This document shows, in pieces, positions 36,627 through 48,659 of a stretch of 64,000 nt of DNA. Made by a program: the position numbers and the translations under genes. The notes below the pieces were generated by a model. That model was given only the letters and a program-made list of their open reading frames with translations. It was not told where the DNA came from and searched no databases. Origin of the DNA: Sparassis latifolia. Lineage: Eukaryota > Basidiomycota > Agaricomycetes > Polyporales > Sparassidaceae. The stretch spans positions 806,001 through 870,000 of the forward strand of contig CM031559.1 in assembly GCA_018466975.1 (NCBI GenBank), written 5' to 3'. Each line of letters opens with the position of its first letter. The stretch's first letter is position 1.

Positions 36627-37506
36627 GGCGAAAGGGAGCACCTGTCCGGTGGGAACTCACTCGGTCAGAAGCGTGAGATGCGGTTGCGCAGTCGCGCGTG
36701 TGCGCTCCTGGGTGGAGAGACACCATCTGTACTGTGCTTTCTTGCTCTATGCTGAAGCGGTGGTGGGCCAAGGGGCAGCAGGATAAAGCTCGGGCTGAGA
36801 AACCACGGTTCATGGGATACTGCCGAGTACGGTCAATGACAGATCGATTTCACCCTCACACGATTCCCGTACGGGGACCGAATGGGCGAATGTCCAGCGA
36901 CAAGGGAGTAATAAATCGCAAGAACTTGCACGACGTATTGCCACGGCGGAGCCACGTCCGCGCGCTGGCGGAGTTTCCAAACAGCATTAATTACGCCAGA
37001 TAGGCCTATGATAGCGCAGAAGACGTGAGAAACGGGGCTGAGAGCCTTGCAATAATTCCAGAATTCCGAAGTTATCCCTTCAGCGAAGAAGCACACTGAA
37101 GCATATCGAGGAGTTACAGTTAAGTGGCGACTTCGCGAGAAGAACCGCAGTGTCTTACGAAGTAACCCACGTTCACATTGTCCTCCAGCAGCAAAGCCCC
37201 CAACTTGTGCGGCTGGTTGCGAGTACCGCATCGGTGGCCGACGGGAGGCGGCCCGCCGCTGCCGCTCGGAGACACTGGAAACTTATCGACCAGTCCAACA
37301 AGAGAAAGTTGATGTGACCACAACAATGCTATAATCTGGGAAATTTGCGTACGTAGTACAGTGCAACGATAGGTAGTCCAGACTGATTGGCACTCATGTC
37401 CATGTGTCTATAGCACCAATAGTAACCCCTTCATAGACACAAGATTGTTGAGCACTTACCCACAATTGACTGGAGCAACTGTATATCACAACCACGAGCT
37501 CTCTCG
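36627..37506. other. intergenic, nothing recognised
   Basis: Region between the start of the old yellow enzyme gene and the stop of FunK1-E, both on the minus strand. No coding or repeat signal that I can support; it presumably includes the enzyme gene's promoter. Confidence 0.4.
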
Positions 37507-40076
37507 TCATGCTTGGTGCATTGCGGGTATGCAGCGCTTCAGCGCTCGAGTATCAGCGGGATCGTCTTCAGCCTTGCGCTTCATTGCGGGAGAAGTTTCA
37601 AACCCATACCAGGATGTCCCAGAACTGGATCTATGCGATACAGACGACTGCGAGGTCGAGAGGTAAGACATCATGCCACGAGGGAGAGGTGGCGGAGGCA
37701 ACCAGTGTTCGAACCGGTCGTCACGAAGGAGCTGGTGGGCGTCGAGAAACTCACGCCACCATACGGCAAATCTTGCAGGATCCGCCCAGATCTTCGCGGA
37801 CTGCGTGTCCCGTTTCAAGGCATAGTCTGCATTGAAATTCATCACTTCTTCAAGCCATGACTGGATTGCAGGGCTCGCAAAATTTACATCGCCGGTATAG
37901 CACCGCGTGACCATGTTGGAGATCTTCCCGTCGCCCCCCATTCGGATGCCATCGTTGTTAATAAAACCAGCATCGAAAAGTCTTTCCAGGATGGCAGCCA
38001 AGTATTCTGGTTTTCGATCGTGTGGCAGATACCGCAGGCTGCAGTAGAGGACGGCGTAGAACAAGGATTCCATGTCATCCTGGACTGTATGGTGGGTATT
38101 CTTCGATTGTAGCAGACGGTGCGACATGTACTGGAAGGTGCCCTACATGTCGATTAGCTACGTTTCCGAAAACAAGCGCAGGTTGGGGCTCGCACCGTTT
38201 TGTGCTGATTGGAAGAGCGTTCCGCTTCAGTCACAAGACACGAAAGCTCCCAGTCGATGAGATATCCACGCCTAACGTTGCTGTTTACATTTGGATCGTT
38301 GTACAAAATGACGTTGGAGAGGCTAAGGTCGCAGTGAAGCCTCCGCCTGTCAGGATCCTCTATATTGAAGGCGGACATCATAGCTTGCAAGGCAGAGCAT
38401 CAACGCATTTCCGGAGTAAAATGTCACTCCCACCCACCTTGATACGTATCATAAGTTGCATGAAGCAGCTCTTCGGTCCCTCGGAATCGTTGCAGTCCAT
38501 AGCCTGCTGTGCCCACCACTAGCCGGTAGTGCACGTAAGATGGAAGATAAAATTTCTGACGACCACCTTTGCACACCCAGTCAACGTTCTGGTATCGATT
38601 TGTTTGCGTGTACTGCAACCCTTGGCACAATCCTCGTCACATGAGGAATTCTATGACGAGTGTGAGGACTGACCTAGGTATGTAACTCGTGTACTTTGTC
38701 CTCCGTTCTTGCTGTCACTGGCATCCAGACTTATTTCCGCGTCGTCATTCTTGTCCTTGTACGCGGGGGCATCCTTATCTATCATGGTTGCCACCGACAG
38801 CTGCTCCAGCACGTCTCTGTGATGGACTAACCGTGTGATGTTCGGCACCCCAGCGTCCAACAGGTCTGCGAGAATATCACCCTCCTTCATCCCTAGCACA
38901 TTGCACCGCCACGTATCCTTCAAAAACACAACCTCGTTGACCGGACCGTCGGCGGTTACCGCCCAGTATCCACGTGTCCCACGACCCGTCATGTAGAGAG
39001 GAGACACAACGGGTCGAGATACAAGTAAGCGACGTACCACATCATCCTCGCCAATCATGTTGATGACTGCTACGGTGTTCGGCTGATAGTGCTCCTCCAA
39101 GGCAATCGCTACTGCTTTTCCGTCGCTGAGACCCAATTGAAGCTTGACGTGGCGCTCTATGGCCCTCTTAAACAGATCTTCCTCATTTGGGTTGGCAGGT
39201 TCGACTGTGGGGTCATACCCGCGGAGTGGAATTGACGCATGGGCGTATCGCCATAGGAATTCGCAGAGGGGTTCAGGTTCTTCATGCAAATCGAATGATT
39301 GCGAGGCAATCGCACCAGCACGATCCCAGCGAATAAGTCGAGCGCTAGATCCAGACAGGGAGATCGAGAAGTAGAAGCTGCGGTGCTGGCGTGCAAAGGC
39401 TTCGACCGCACATGCTAGGTTCCTCCCCAAAGCAAGTTGAGAGTGTTTACGAGTACGTTCATCGTCGATGTCGCGAATGAAATTGTGAGAGGAACGATCA
39501 ACGCCCGGGGCAGGATCCGTGAAAAATTCCAGATTCGAGTTCAGTGCCACGTTAATATATAAGTCTGCATAGCCCAGCGATCCTGCCGTCTTCTTTTCTA
39601 TGTTGACCAAGTCGACGACTTCATTTGCATAGCAACAAATATCAGGATTCAAGAATCCTGATTTTGCCTGATCTAAGCCACTTGCGGTTGTGTCCTTGAA
39701 GACGAAACCCGGACAACGGGACTTCCGCGTCCCTCCTTCGTTCAAAGCAGCAATCTACATTCCTTTCAGTAATCTTCAATGGGCCCAGATCAATCAAACA
39801 TACGAGAGGTATAGAGATATCGCGCATTGCCTGGGCATCCTTAGGAATGTCGTTGAACGCGTCCACAGCAGTCGGCATTCGTGATGTATCCGTCTCGGGC
39901 AAAAAGCCTAGGAAGTCTCGAATAGGCATGGGTCCCAAGAATATGGTCTTAGCATTGTGGGCATGTCTGAAGTAGAGTAGAGCAGTGTTCGTATGATTAT
40001 GATTGCTTTCTTTTTTGGCTGCCAGCGGAGTGGTCGCCAGGAACGTATCGGGGAAACCGTTAGAAACAGCAGGCAT
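37507..40076 (-). CDS. FunK1 kinase, copy E (intact frame, HCD catalytic loop)
   Basis: Five exons: 40076-39804, 39754-38674, 38620-38438, 38383-38196, 38142-37507; 2,361 nt, 786 residues, phases consistent. Introns are 49, 53, 54 and 53 nt at the family positions. An in-frame ATG further upstream (40118) would add 14 residues; 40076 (MPAVSNGFPD) is chosen because the following LATTPLAAKK aligns to the start of copies A, C and D. Kinase features: VVFLKDTWRCN, YVHYRLVVGT, the catalytic loop LHCDLSLSNVIL, the metal-binding LIDWE and GTFQYMS. The Arg of HRD is Cys here, while Asp and Asn remain, so activity is possible but regulation by activation-loop phosphorylation is unlikely. Clearly more diverged from A, C and D than these are from each other. 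The C-terminus is shorter, with AMKRKAEDDP. Lies between an old yellow enzyme gene and P450-2. Confidence 0.88.
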
Positions 40077-41018
40077 AGTCAAAGTATGCCCAGACACTGA
40101 ACGTTGAGCATTGAACATTGTCATATGAGATAATGACAAAGGGGTGGAGCACAGCGTGGATGCAAACAGTGTTCGAGTAATACCACATGTGGCGCACGTA
40201 GGTGATGCACGTGATCGCGTCAAAGTCACTACCGCTTTCCTCCCCCCTCCTCCTCTCCACCCACGGTACATGTCGAGCTATTCGAAAGCCTCAGGTCGCC
40301 GCCTCACAGCGTCTCTGCAGCGTCCAGGACGTTGACTCGACTTCATTTTACTGAAAGACGAAGCACTCATGATCACTGATAACTTGCAACGTCACGGTTC
40401 AAGCTTCAAGTACTGGTTGGACCTGAATAGCTTGAATACTCATCGCGCCCGAACTACTAGGGAACGTCCTATATTGGCGTCTTTTCATGAAAAATGTCAC
40501 CTACATTCACGTTAAAACTCACTGGCCGTCTGAGATAGCTTTTCCCTCGACTGCTTGAGAGTCGGGATATGGCGCGATCAACTGTCTTGCTATGGCCGGA
40601 CAAGAGCGAAATGCCTTGACGACGCAAGGCAAAACAAGATCTTGTTGCGTACCAGAATGAAACTCAGAACATCGAATAGAGTAGGGAATAGAGGAACGTT
40701 CCTTGAGGACAGCGGCATGGAATCTTTAGTATCGACGGGTCACACATTAATGTTTCTCCTTTTCGCCATCGAATGACGCTCATGGGTTGTATGGGAAGTC
40801 CGATTGCTGCAATATATCTTCCACGTTCAATATCTTAACTGCAAGGCATCTATGTAATCAGAAATTGCAGACGTCGCACCCAGGAACACGCGTAGAGACA
40901 CAAAATCGTTGTGATTCGCACCAACACCATGACAATTATTTCTACAGAGACAATCGTACATACACCGCTCGGAGAATAGGTAAGTTAAGAGTTTCCTTTT
41001 CGCAATTTAATGATTTCG
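40077..41018. other. intergenic, nothing recognised
   Basis: Region upstream of FunK1-E and downstream of P450-2. No supported coding segment or repeat. Confidence 0.4.
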
Positions 41019-43703
41019 TCAGACTTCGTTATTCGCTTCGGTCATCTTCACCCACAACCCGCCCTGCGACAACCCGACCATCAGTATGCCACACGGATCT
41101 GCAGAGAGAACGGAAAATAGAAACGCACGTATGAGTACATGGTGAGATGCACTTTCGGCCAGAATCGCTCGATGCCCTTGCGGCCTCGCGCGCCGGCCCA
41201 CTCCTTCGGCGGCAGGGTACCAGGCTCATGCGAGTCAGGGTCGAGCGTGATGCTGGAGAAGTTCTGCAGGAGACGGATCAGGAAGAACGACATCTCGTTA
41301 TAAGCGAACTATAGACGCTATCGTGTTAGCATTGGCTCAGACACGGGACGATGAAGATATACCTGTTGGCCGAGGCAGATACGCGGACCGGCGTTGAACG
41401 GGAGGAAGATGAAGGGGTTCGGTGTCAGGTATTTCGCAACACGATCGTCCAAGAAGCGGTCGGGATCGAATTGCAGTGCTGTGAGCGCATGAGTCAATAC
41501 ATTGATAGTGTGAAGGAGGAATGCTGCATACCATCCGGACCCCAATACTCAGTTCGGCGATGCATCTGGAGGACGGAATACGAGATCCTATAGCAATGAA
41601 GGTAATGTTAGTGCCATGACACAACACGGGAATGGATGCGAAGCTGGAAGACGCACCCCGTATTCGGCGGAATATAGAAGGGCTTTCCAGTAGGGTCACG
41701 ATTAGGTAACGTCGATTCCTTCAAAGAAGATCTTCAAACCGCGAGGTTAAACACTCCGACTGTTGTACTGGTAAACACGCACCGGACGTTGAACGGCCTA
41801 TACCATCAAGGTCAACAAACGTCAATTGGAGCAAGTGATAGAAAAACGCACACAACAGGGTACAGCCTCAGCGTTTCTGTTGAAGGACTAAGATCAGCTG
41901 CTGAAGCTCGGTCCTGGAATAAATAAGGATACGCACCATTTATCACGGCTCTAAGATATTTCATCTCCCTGATGTCTTGGTATGTGGGACGACTGATTGG
42001 ACCGACTTTCTCCAAAATTTCCGAACGGAGTCTCTCGAGAACACGAGGGTACATGCCCAGGAAGTAAACAACGAAGGTAAGCGATGCCGCAGTCTGAAGT
42101 TCATACGTCAGAATGTGTTTAATACTCCTGAGTTTGGACCAACCGTGTCCCTACCAGCCAGAAGAATGTTGAGCACCTCGTCGTGGAGAATGACTGGGTC
42201 TGCGTGTGGGAGTGAGTACAGATGGCGGCATAAGTGCACGCCATCAACGTACCGGATGTGAACCTCGTCATATGGTCCAGCATCGTCTCATTGTCTTCAT
42301 CCAGCTTTTCTTCCTGCTTACTTGCCTCTTTCATGCGCATCTCCTTCTTCGACAACGCGTCCTTCAAGATCGGGTCGAGGAATAAGTCCACAACTTTCAT
42401 GAACTTGTCCGTCTTGTTCTGGAAGACTTCGAACAAACCCCAGGTCCACCCACTACGCGCACGGATACTAAGCACTTGCAGAGCCTCTCCAAAGGCGACC
42501 GCGAACTCAGAACTCTGAGACTTAGCAACAGTATGAGATGTGATGACGTTGTGCGGGTAGGGAAGTGGCGACTCCATGCTGTGGACGCAGTGACCGAAGA
42601 GGAACTCCGTCGCCGAATCGAGCGTGAAGCGGGCAATGAGATCCTAAGTTGACGCCTCGTTCAGTTCCACCGCCCGTAGTAAATTAAATTGGCACTGACT
42701 TGGAAGTCGATACCGCGCCCTTCATGCAGCCGTTCCTTCATCTTCATAATAGCCTCCTCTGCAATTGGATGGTCACACTCGCGGCGCATTTAATATAGGT
42801 ATTCTAACATACCGGTATGTCTGTCGAATAATTCGAAATGGCTGATCCTATCCTTGCTAAAGAATGGACGTGTCATAGAACGATGGAACCTACGATGTCC
42901 AGCATCAGCAAGCGCTTCAGTTACCACTTGCTCGCCGTTAACGTACTTCCATCTCTCGCCTATTACGAAAAAGTGGTGTTAATCCGTCGGGTGGGAGCAG
43001 ATGGGGAAGGATTGCGTACCATCAGAGTTGAAGACGCCTGTTCCGAGGACAGAATGCATCATATTATAGAAAAATTCGCCTACCGAAAATGCGTTCGAGC
43101 ATCAACGAAACGGTCATATCAGAAACCTGGCGTACCTTTAACGTAATTGTTGAAGTCGGTGGCAAGCACGAGCTAGCATTGACATGAGTAGCAAATAAAT
43201 ACAAAGCACAGTTGTCCTACCTTGATGACGTCAGGATCACACGTACTATATTCTGTTGCTCCTAGAATATTGATCTGGAAAGTAGGACCCAATTCGTCAA
43301 TCTTATCAACGAAGTTATCACCTGCAGAATACCGCCGCTCAGAACTTGACCAATCCTATTCGTGAGTAGCTCATGTTCACTCACCAGGGTACCCATTAAG
43401 GAAGGCATCCATGGACTTCCTGAGAAGATCAATATTTCCGATCCATTTCCCATCCCATCGCGGTGGAAGAACTGCTCCAAGACGTACTGCAGCTCGGCGT
43501 ATTCGCCAGCTTCGTAGCCAATTATTGAGCACAATGATGATAGGGGTGCTCAGTACAGCTGCAAGAACGGCAATCCATGTAGGTAAAGTATGCTGGAAGT
43601 GACGTGAAAGGAAGTTGTTCAGATAGATGACGAAGGCTGGTGGAGCTGCAATGAGAACAGCTCCTCGGACCAGGAACGAAACACCTGGAGGTAGTCGAAT
43701 CAT
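41019..43703 (-). CDS. cytochrome P450, CYP63-like (P450-2)
   Basis: A complete 17-exon model on the minus strand: 43703-43385, 43321-43221, 43172-43136, 43079-43020, 42959-42947, 42889-42813, 42758-42700, 42643-42253, 42199-42144, 42093-41937, 41876-41852, 41797-41783, 41731-41657, 41587-41532, 41478-41363, 41308-41129, 41063-41019. The total is 1,782 nt, 593 residues, with all phases consistent. Motifs: [23 protein letters not shown] and heme loop [12 protein letters not shown], with an N-terminal hydrophobic anchor ([16 protein letters not shown]). Eight internal exons match P450-1 base for base in length (77, 56, 157, 25, 15, 75, 56, 116 and also 180), so the two are paralogues in opposite orientation about 6 kb apart. 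It retains three introns in the first third that P450-1 lacks. It contains a 13-nt exon and a 15-nt exon. ER-bound monooxygenase; substrate unknown. Confidence 0.92.
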
Positions 43704-45762
43704 CGTGCTTGGAGGGACTGGAAAGGCATGAACTTCCAACTTATAGGTGAAGGTTATTATAGGTGACGCACGGCAATCGAGCGTGAGACTACGAATTTTC
43801 CGGGTCCAATACCGGGCCTGTGGCCGCAGCAGTCAAAGGGTGACTACTGTCCAGGATATCAGATGGCCGAGCTCAGTCCGTAAGAAGCAGAGGCAATCGA
43901 CCACATGACCTCCTTCGGATACTTCGAAATGACTTCGAAATTTCCATTCCAAGTCGTTCCTTAGCAGAGCCGCCGTCACCGATGCCTTTGGAATACGTGG
44001 ACTCTGCCGCCTTTATCATGATGAGACTGGACGGCGGAAGTTCTGGCCAGTGGTACGCCGCAGACTGTCAGTGCAGTAATTGTTCCGAGGGAAACAGATC
44101 TGACCACGGTGTTAGGATATGATTCAAGCCGCAGAGTGCGATAGGCCAGAACATTGACTAGACGTTTTCCGAGCACTTCGGAAGAGCTCACTCCGTTATG
44201 CCCGGAGACTTCCATTGCTTACGTGAGCGTATACCAAATTCCTACTGCCAGATCGTTAAAGTACAGAGTAACACCCCCCAATTTCTATTTGATCTTCACG
44301 GCGAGTGGAGGTCCTGTCTGTTGTATCCCGTCAAATCACGCTCACCTATGCGAACTTTCAGCTGTGCATATCAGCAGCACATCAGCAGTGCCTCGGCAGC
44401 GAGGCTGTTCAAACTCTGGATATCTCCGTAGCCTCCATAAGGTAGTGGACGGAGCGATGGAGATCCACCCTATAATATGGAGAGGCTGTCTTCGTGCCGT
44501 GCCGGATGGAGATCACGTCTCCGCATGGAGACAGCGTGGCTTGTGAAACATACCGGATGGGCTCAAGCTGTTGGTTATTCTTGGCAAGTACTCATAGACT
44601 CGGAGCATGTAGGAAGAGATACCAATGCTGTCTGGATACATCTGCTTGCCTGATGCATTCACCTCTCTCGGTCTGTAGCTGGCATCTTCAAGCAGAGGTA
44701 CAATCTCCATCGAGCTCCGGATGGAGCCCATCTCCATCCGCAGAACTCCCGACTTCCTGATAAAAGTTTGGTCTATTTTCTGTAACTTAGTGAAATGTGA
44801 CCTTTCGATGTCCTCGAGTTTCCAAACTTCCGAGCTCTGTATTATCCTCCATGGGTGGTTTATGCCGCTTACAGAAGAGTGGATCATGCCATGCCAGGTC
44901 ATTATTGAAACATGCCAGCAAAATGAACTCCAAGCCCACCGGTGAAGTGTGACCAAACTCACCCCATGGTGGATGACCGCGAGGGAGCCCCACCTGCAAG
45001 CCGAGCTATTGTACTTACCTAGGCATGTGTTTTAGAGGCTCATCAGCAAGTGGAGAATGCTCTATCATGGATCAAACAGCCATTCGGCACACTTGAAGGT
45101 GAGCCTGCATAAATATTGGACGGGTACCCTCTCATGTTACAGATTAACCCAGCCTTCTATGCTCTGAGTGAACCATGTTGCGGTGCAAACTTAGGTATAT
45201 AACCTACAAATTGCAGAAGACTCGGAACAGGGCAATCGAAGACAGCGCAGTGGGAAAAGCATGAGATATATATAGCAGGAAGGACTGAGATTCCCACACA
45301 CAAAGAACAAGATAACAATAGCGACCACCCTGAGTAACCGCTGGGAGCTCAATTCTTTGGTCTGCACACCTTGGTACCCTTCTGTGCAAAGCTAGGCCTG
45401 TTGGTCATCGTTGAATGAGGCCTTACATGCCGAGGACTGGCTGTCACGACAGATCTGAATGACCTGCTGCTACATCTGATCCTTGGACTTGCTCATCATG
45501 CTCCTCTTATTCTTTTTCTGGTGACTTCAACTGGCTCTGGTCTCAGTGCACTTGTGTTGTGTGTCTCTCAACTGACTGTGTCAAGAGGTCGAAGTTGGAG
45601 TTCAACATATATCCTGTGCCGCCGCGGCCGCCTGCTGTGGCCAACTCCATTGTCGAGCCTTACAGTTCCGTCTTGACTGCCCTCACGACCCATGAACATT
45701 CTGACTGCTTGTTCGTGGTATGTATTGTCTTTCACATCCTATAATACAAGCGGGACCTCACA
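43704..45762. other. 2 kb without a recognised gene
   Basis: No supported gene. Around 44440-44740 there are many GGAGAT / CATCTCC-type short repeats in both orientations (for example GATGGAGATCCACC and CCCATCTCCATCC), giving spurious open frames on both strands. The first few hundred bases are the presumed promoter of P450-2. Confidence 0.35.
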
Positions 45763-45971
45763 CATCAGGAAAACCAAACTTTTCCTTAAGAGGGCACTTA
45801 AATTAAATAGACTTATGGTTCTTATTTAAGGATATAAGGACAAAAAGGACCTAAGCCATATTCTCTGAGTGTCTGAAATTTGACTTATTGAGACTTATTT
45901 GACCTGAAATAAGGGTTGCCAGACCCAAAAGTCTAAATAAGTCCCTAAGGAAAAGTTGGGTTTTCCTGATG
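45763..45971. mobile_element. 209-bp MITE with 24-bp inverted repeats
   Basis: The left end CATCAGGAAAACCAAACTTT is mirrored at the right by AAAGTTGGGTTTTCCTGATG, and the repeat continues through TCCTTA. The interior is AT-rich with no coding capacity. I could not define a target-site duplication, so the exact ends may be off by a few bases. Confidence 0.75.
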
Positions 45972-46119
45972 ATCCTGGTGTGGACGACTAGTAAAGTGGT
46001 AAAATTTCTTGTCTAAAACAGATAGCCAATGAGACCCATGCCATGACAATTTCTGCAAATGTTGGAGGTTTCATGATGAAGTGCACTAGAATTTCTCTAT
46101 ACCTCAGCCAGCCACTCCA

Positions 46120-46788
46120 TTACTCACAATGAGGAGAAGCAGCTCCTATGAGGAGCCATTGTGATTCTGAACCTGATATAAGGGTGGCAAGTCTTTTCAC
46201 AGTATCATTCAAGTTAAACAAGGCCCAAACCTTATCTGATCCCCATTCAATGAGATTTGATGCTTGACTGACTGAGATACTGTAAACACCAGATTCATGA
46301 AAGTAAAAGACAACATCTTCAGTCTTCTGGTAGAAGGTGGTAAATAATGCTGGAGCCAATGAGTCAAGACGTAATACAAGAATACTGTCTTGCCTGTGGG
46401 CAATGCTGTGAGTCCGCTTTCAATTAGGATTTGTGTGGAAGACACACACACTTATGCTGGGATGACCAACTATCATTATGCTATCACACCTTTGCATCTG
46501 ACCACACTTCTCACAATCTTTCATTGCCTCGAGATAATTGTCCCATACCACCACATTGTGCAAACCCTGATCAAGGAAAGGATAACCTTGGATCAACTGG
46601 CATCTTGTAGGAACCTCTTCATCCAAGTCATGAGCAGACAAAGAACCATCCCACTTGATGGCACTCTCAAAAGGGGCAAATGTTCCCTTACCCCATGCCT
46701 TCATCCAGAAATCCCTAGCTGATGATTTGTCTTTTAAAAAATGATGAAACAGAGCACATCCTGAAAATAATATGAGTTCCAGTGGCAT
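46120..46788 (-). pseudogene. P-loop NTPase-like fragment (Crinkler/RHS-type, basidiomycete)
   Basis: Two pieces on the minus strand: 46788-46452 with KAWGKGTFAPFESAIKWDGS, LSAHDLDEEVPTRCQLIQGY and SIMIVGHPSI, then a GT-AG intron and 46405-46120 with LPTGKTVFLYYVLTHWLQHY, VVFYFHESGVYSI and VWALFNLNDTVKRL. The layout (short WDG-x-L region, GYPF, then GHPGIGKT-like Walker A followed by FLYY) is that of large basidiomycete proteins with a P-loop resembling Crinkler / RHS ATPases. Here the Walker A is interrupted (GHPSI then LPTGKT), the C-terminus ends early at a TAA, and no complete ORF exists, so it is most likely a fragment. Family assignment is from pattern only. Confidence 0.5.
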
Positions 46789-47039
46789 TAATGTTAACTT
46801 TGGAAGCTTACCAGGACATTGTTAGGATGGGGATGGGGAAGCAAGGTTCAAGATCTCCTAGAAGGTTTCAAACTCCGTGGCCAGGTCCCTGTCATGGTAA
46901 ACTCTATTACTTCACCATGTGTTCATTGCTGTCCCGGTCAGTCTCTTGAATATGAATGTGAATATCATCGACCTTCACCTTAGTTGGACGGATGACTACT
47001 CCAGCAGTTTGATGTCGGGCCCATCCCAGCGTGCTGGGA

Positions 47040-47205
47040 CAATCAAAGAGCTTGCCTGCTGAAAGGCCGACTGAGAACAGCAGGAAAAACTAACAAAGAA
47101 GAAGATACTGAGAGGTGATGGTGGCAGAACAACGATGAGTGCACCTGCAGGGAACCAATCCAACTAACATTAGATGAATTTGGGGCATCAGCGAGGGGCC
47201 TAGGA
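47040..47205 (-). pseudogene. MFS monocarboxylate-type transporter, second fragment
   Basis: Minus strand reads SSNVSWIGSLQ, a 55-nt GT-AG intron, then a FFLLFSVGLSAGKLFD-like segment. It matches the same two exons and intron of the transporter pseudogene at 2.7 kb. No further exons were found on either side. Confidence 0.75.
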
Positions 47206-47747
47206 AGATTGACGCATGCGTCACATATTTGATGCCAACACCGATGTATTTGATGCTGCTGCTGCCGCTGAAAAGTGATGCAGGCCGCCAAAGCTCTAAT
47301 CGTTATGTACCGTTTTGATAACCACATTGTAGCCAGAAAGGAGCAGAATATTTACACATTTATTGAAGATATTTCAGGCCAGAATTCATGGCTGTAGCAG
47401 GTGTGAAGTTCTGTAACAAGTATGAAGTCACTAGAGGTGGGGGTCTTTCACCATTCAATATTCATGCTGCTTCCACAGCTGGTGGTTCTTCAAGAATTAT
47501 TTTAAGCAGTTGATTGGGATACAGTACACCTCGTCAAAGTCCATAAAACAGTAGCAATGCATGGTCATGGCTTACAATTGTGCCAGTTCTTTTCAGTAAG
47601 ACTCTTTGCCCTATTGTAAGGCAGCCTGTGCATGCTAGCCTGATGAACTTCTTGGTAAGTTCCTTTGGACACAGGCAGGCTTTGAAGCTTTTCCAAGATA
47701 AAAGCTAAAGACAGTTTGCAGACCAACCATGTCTTGGCACAGTGATG
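47206..47747. other. intergenic, nothing recognised
   Basis: Contains short GATGC / GCGTCAC motifs near 47205-47285 similar to those at 48815-48960. No coding signal. Confidence 0.3.
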
Positions 47748-47937
47748 TCAGTTATTAAGGATAATCTTTAGTGCTAATAAGCACGAAAAAAGGATTAACT
47801 TCCCCCTAACTAAGCAGTCCATCTCAAACTGAAGATGATCTTTTTGGATTATCTTTGAAGAATTTTTAAGATAATCCTAAGAATAATCCGAAGGATTATC
47901 TGAGTGTAAAAGACATTTTTAAACTTGCCACCAGCCA

Positions 47938-48007
47938 GGATTGAACTCTTAAACTTGAGAGATAGTCATATAACTATGTGACATTAGACACTTTAGCCAC
48001 TACACCA
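47938..48007 (-). promoter_or_regulatory. tRNA-like A/B box, left arm of foldback element 1
   Basis: On the minus strand: A-box-like TGGTGTAGTGG (48007-47997) and B-box-like AGTTCAATCC (47947-47938). Orientation is outward, toward the left end of the element. Confidence 0.5.
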
Positions 48008-48446
48008 TATGTCCTTGCAAGCTTACACTTATATGTGATATATATAAGAGATTTTGCTAAAGGGACTTAGGCAAATTCTTTCTACATGAGCATAACTAAG
48101 TGAAACACAAGGTGAAGCTTTGTTTATAATAACATCTTTAGTACATACTTTATAATGCAATTACATTGTTATCTTATCTTTAACAAAAAGACTGTGATTA
48201 TCAATTTCAAGTTTAGAGAATGAATCTTTAACAGTATCTATAAGGTGAACAGTGGTTTAGAACATATGCAAAATTAATATATAGGTATTGTAATATAAAC
48301 AATAGTATAAACTGTATGAAATGCCACTATAATATTCTTTGTCTTGAGTTTTACTCAGTTATGCTTATGTAAACAGAATTTGCCTAAGTCCCTTTAGCAA
48401 AATCTCTTATATATATCACATATAAGTGTAAGCTTGCAAGGACATA

Positions 48447-48516
48447 TGGTGTAGTGGCTAAAGTGTCTAATGTCACATAGTTATATGACTATCTCTCAAG
48501 GTTGAGAGTTCAATCC
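48447..48516 (+). promoter_or_regulatory. tRNA-like A/B box, right arm of foldback element 1
   Basis: A-box-like TGGTGTAGTGG (48447-48457) and B-box-like AGTTCAATCC (48507-48516), followed at 48530-48533 by TTTT, a possible Pol III terminator. Between them an ATAGT/ACTAT hairpin sits where an anticodon arm would be and CTCTCAA/TTGAGAG where a long variable arm would be. No acceptor stem pairs, so I do not call it a functional tRNA. Confidence 0.55.
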
Positions 48517-48659
48517 TGGCTGGTGGCAATTTTAAAAATGTCTTTTACACTCAGATAATCCAAAAAGATCATCTTCAGTTTGAGATGGACTGCTTAGTTA
48601 GGGGGAAGTTAATATTTTTTTCATGCTTATTAGCACTAAAGATTATCCTTAATAACTGA

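Larger units (their letters stand above)
47748..48659. mobile_element. foldback element 1 with tRNA-like arms (912 bp)
   Basis: Long inverted arms: left about 47748-48110, right about 48336-48659, separated by about 225 bp of AT-rich sequence. The ends are TCAGTTATTAAGGATAATC and its complement. The left arm has an extra about 46 bp internal duplication (GATAATCC-type repeats). Outside the ends the 8-mers CAGTGATG and CGATGATG match at six positions, a possible old target duplication. Each arm carries an A-box-like and a B-box-like motif (listed separately). No open reading frame of note. Similar in size and plan to the element at 62238-63107, and both share TTCAATCCTGGCTGG within the arms. 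Confidence 0.82.

Noticed and set aside
44430..44962. minus-strand protein of about 150 residues
   Set aside because: The frame is kept open by repeated GGAGAT-type words and has no family motif or exon context.
48440..48533. functional class II tRNA gene
   Set aside because: A and B boxes and a variable-arm-like hairpin are visible, but no acceptor stem pairs and the T stem is broken. Kept only as a tRNA-like motif.
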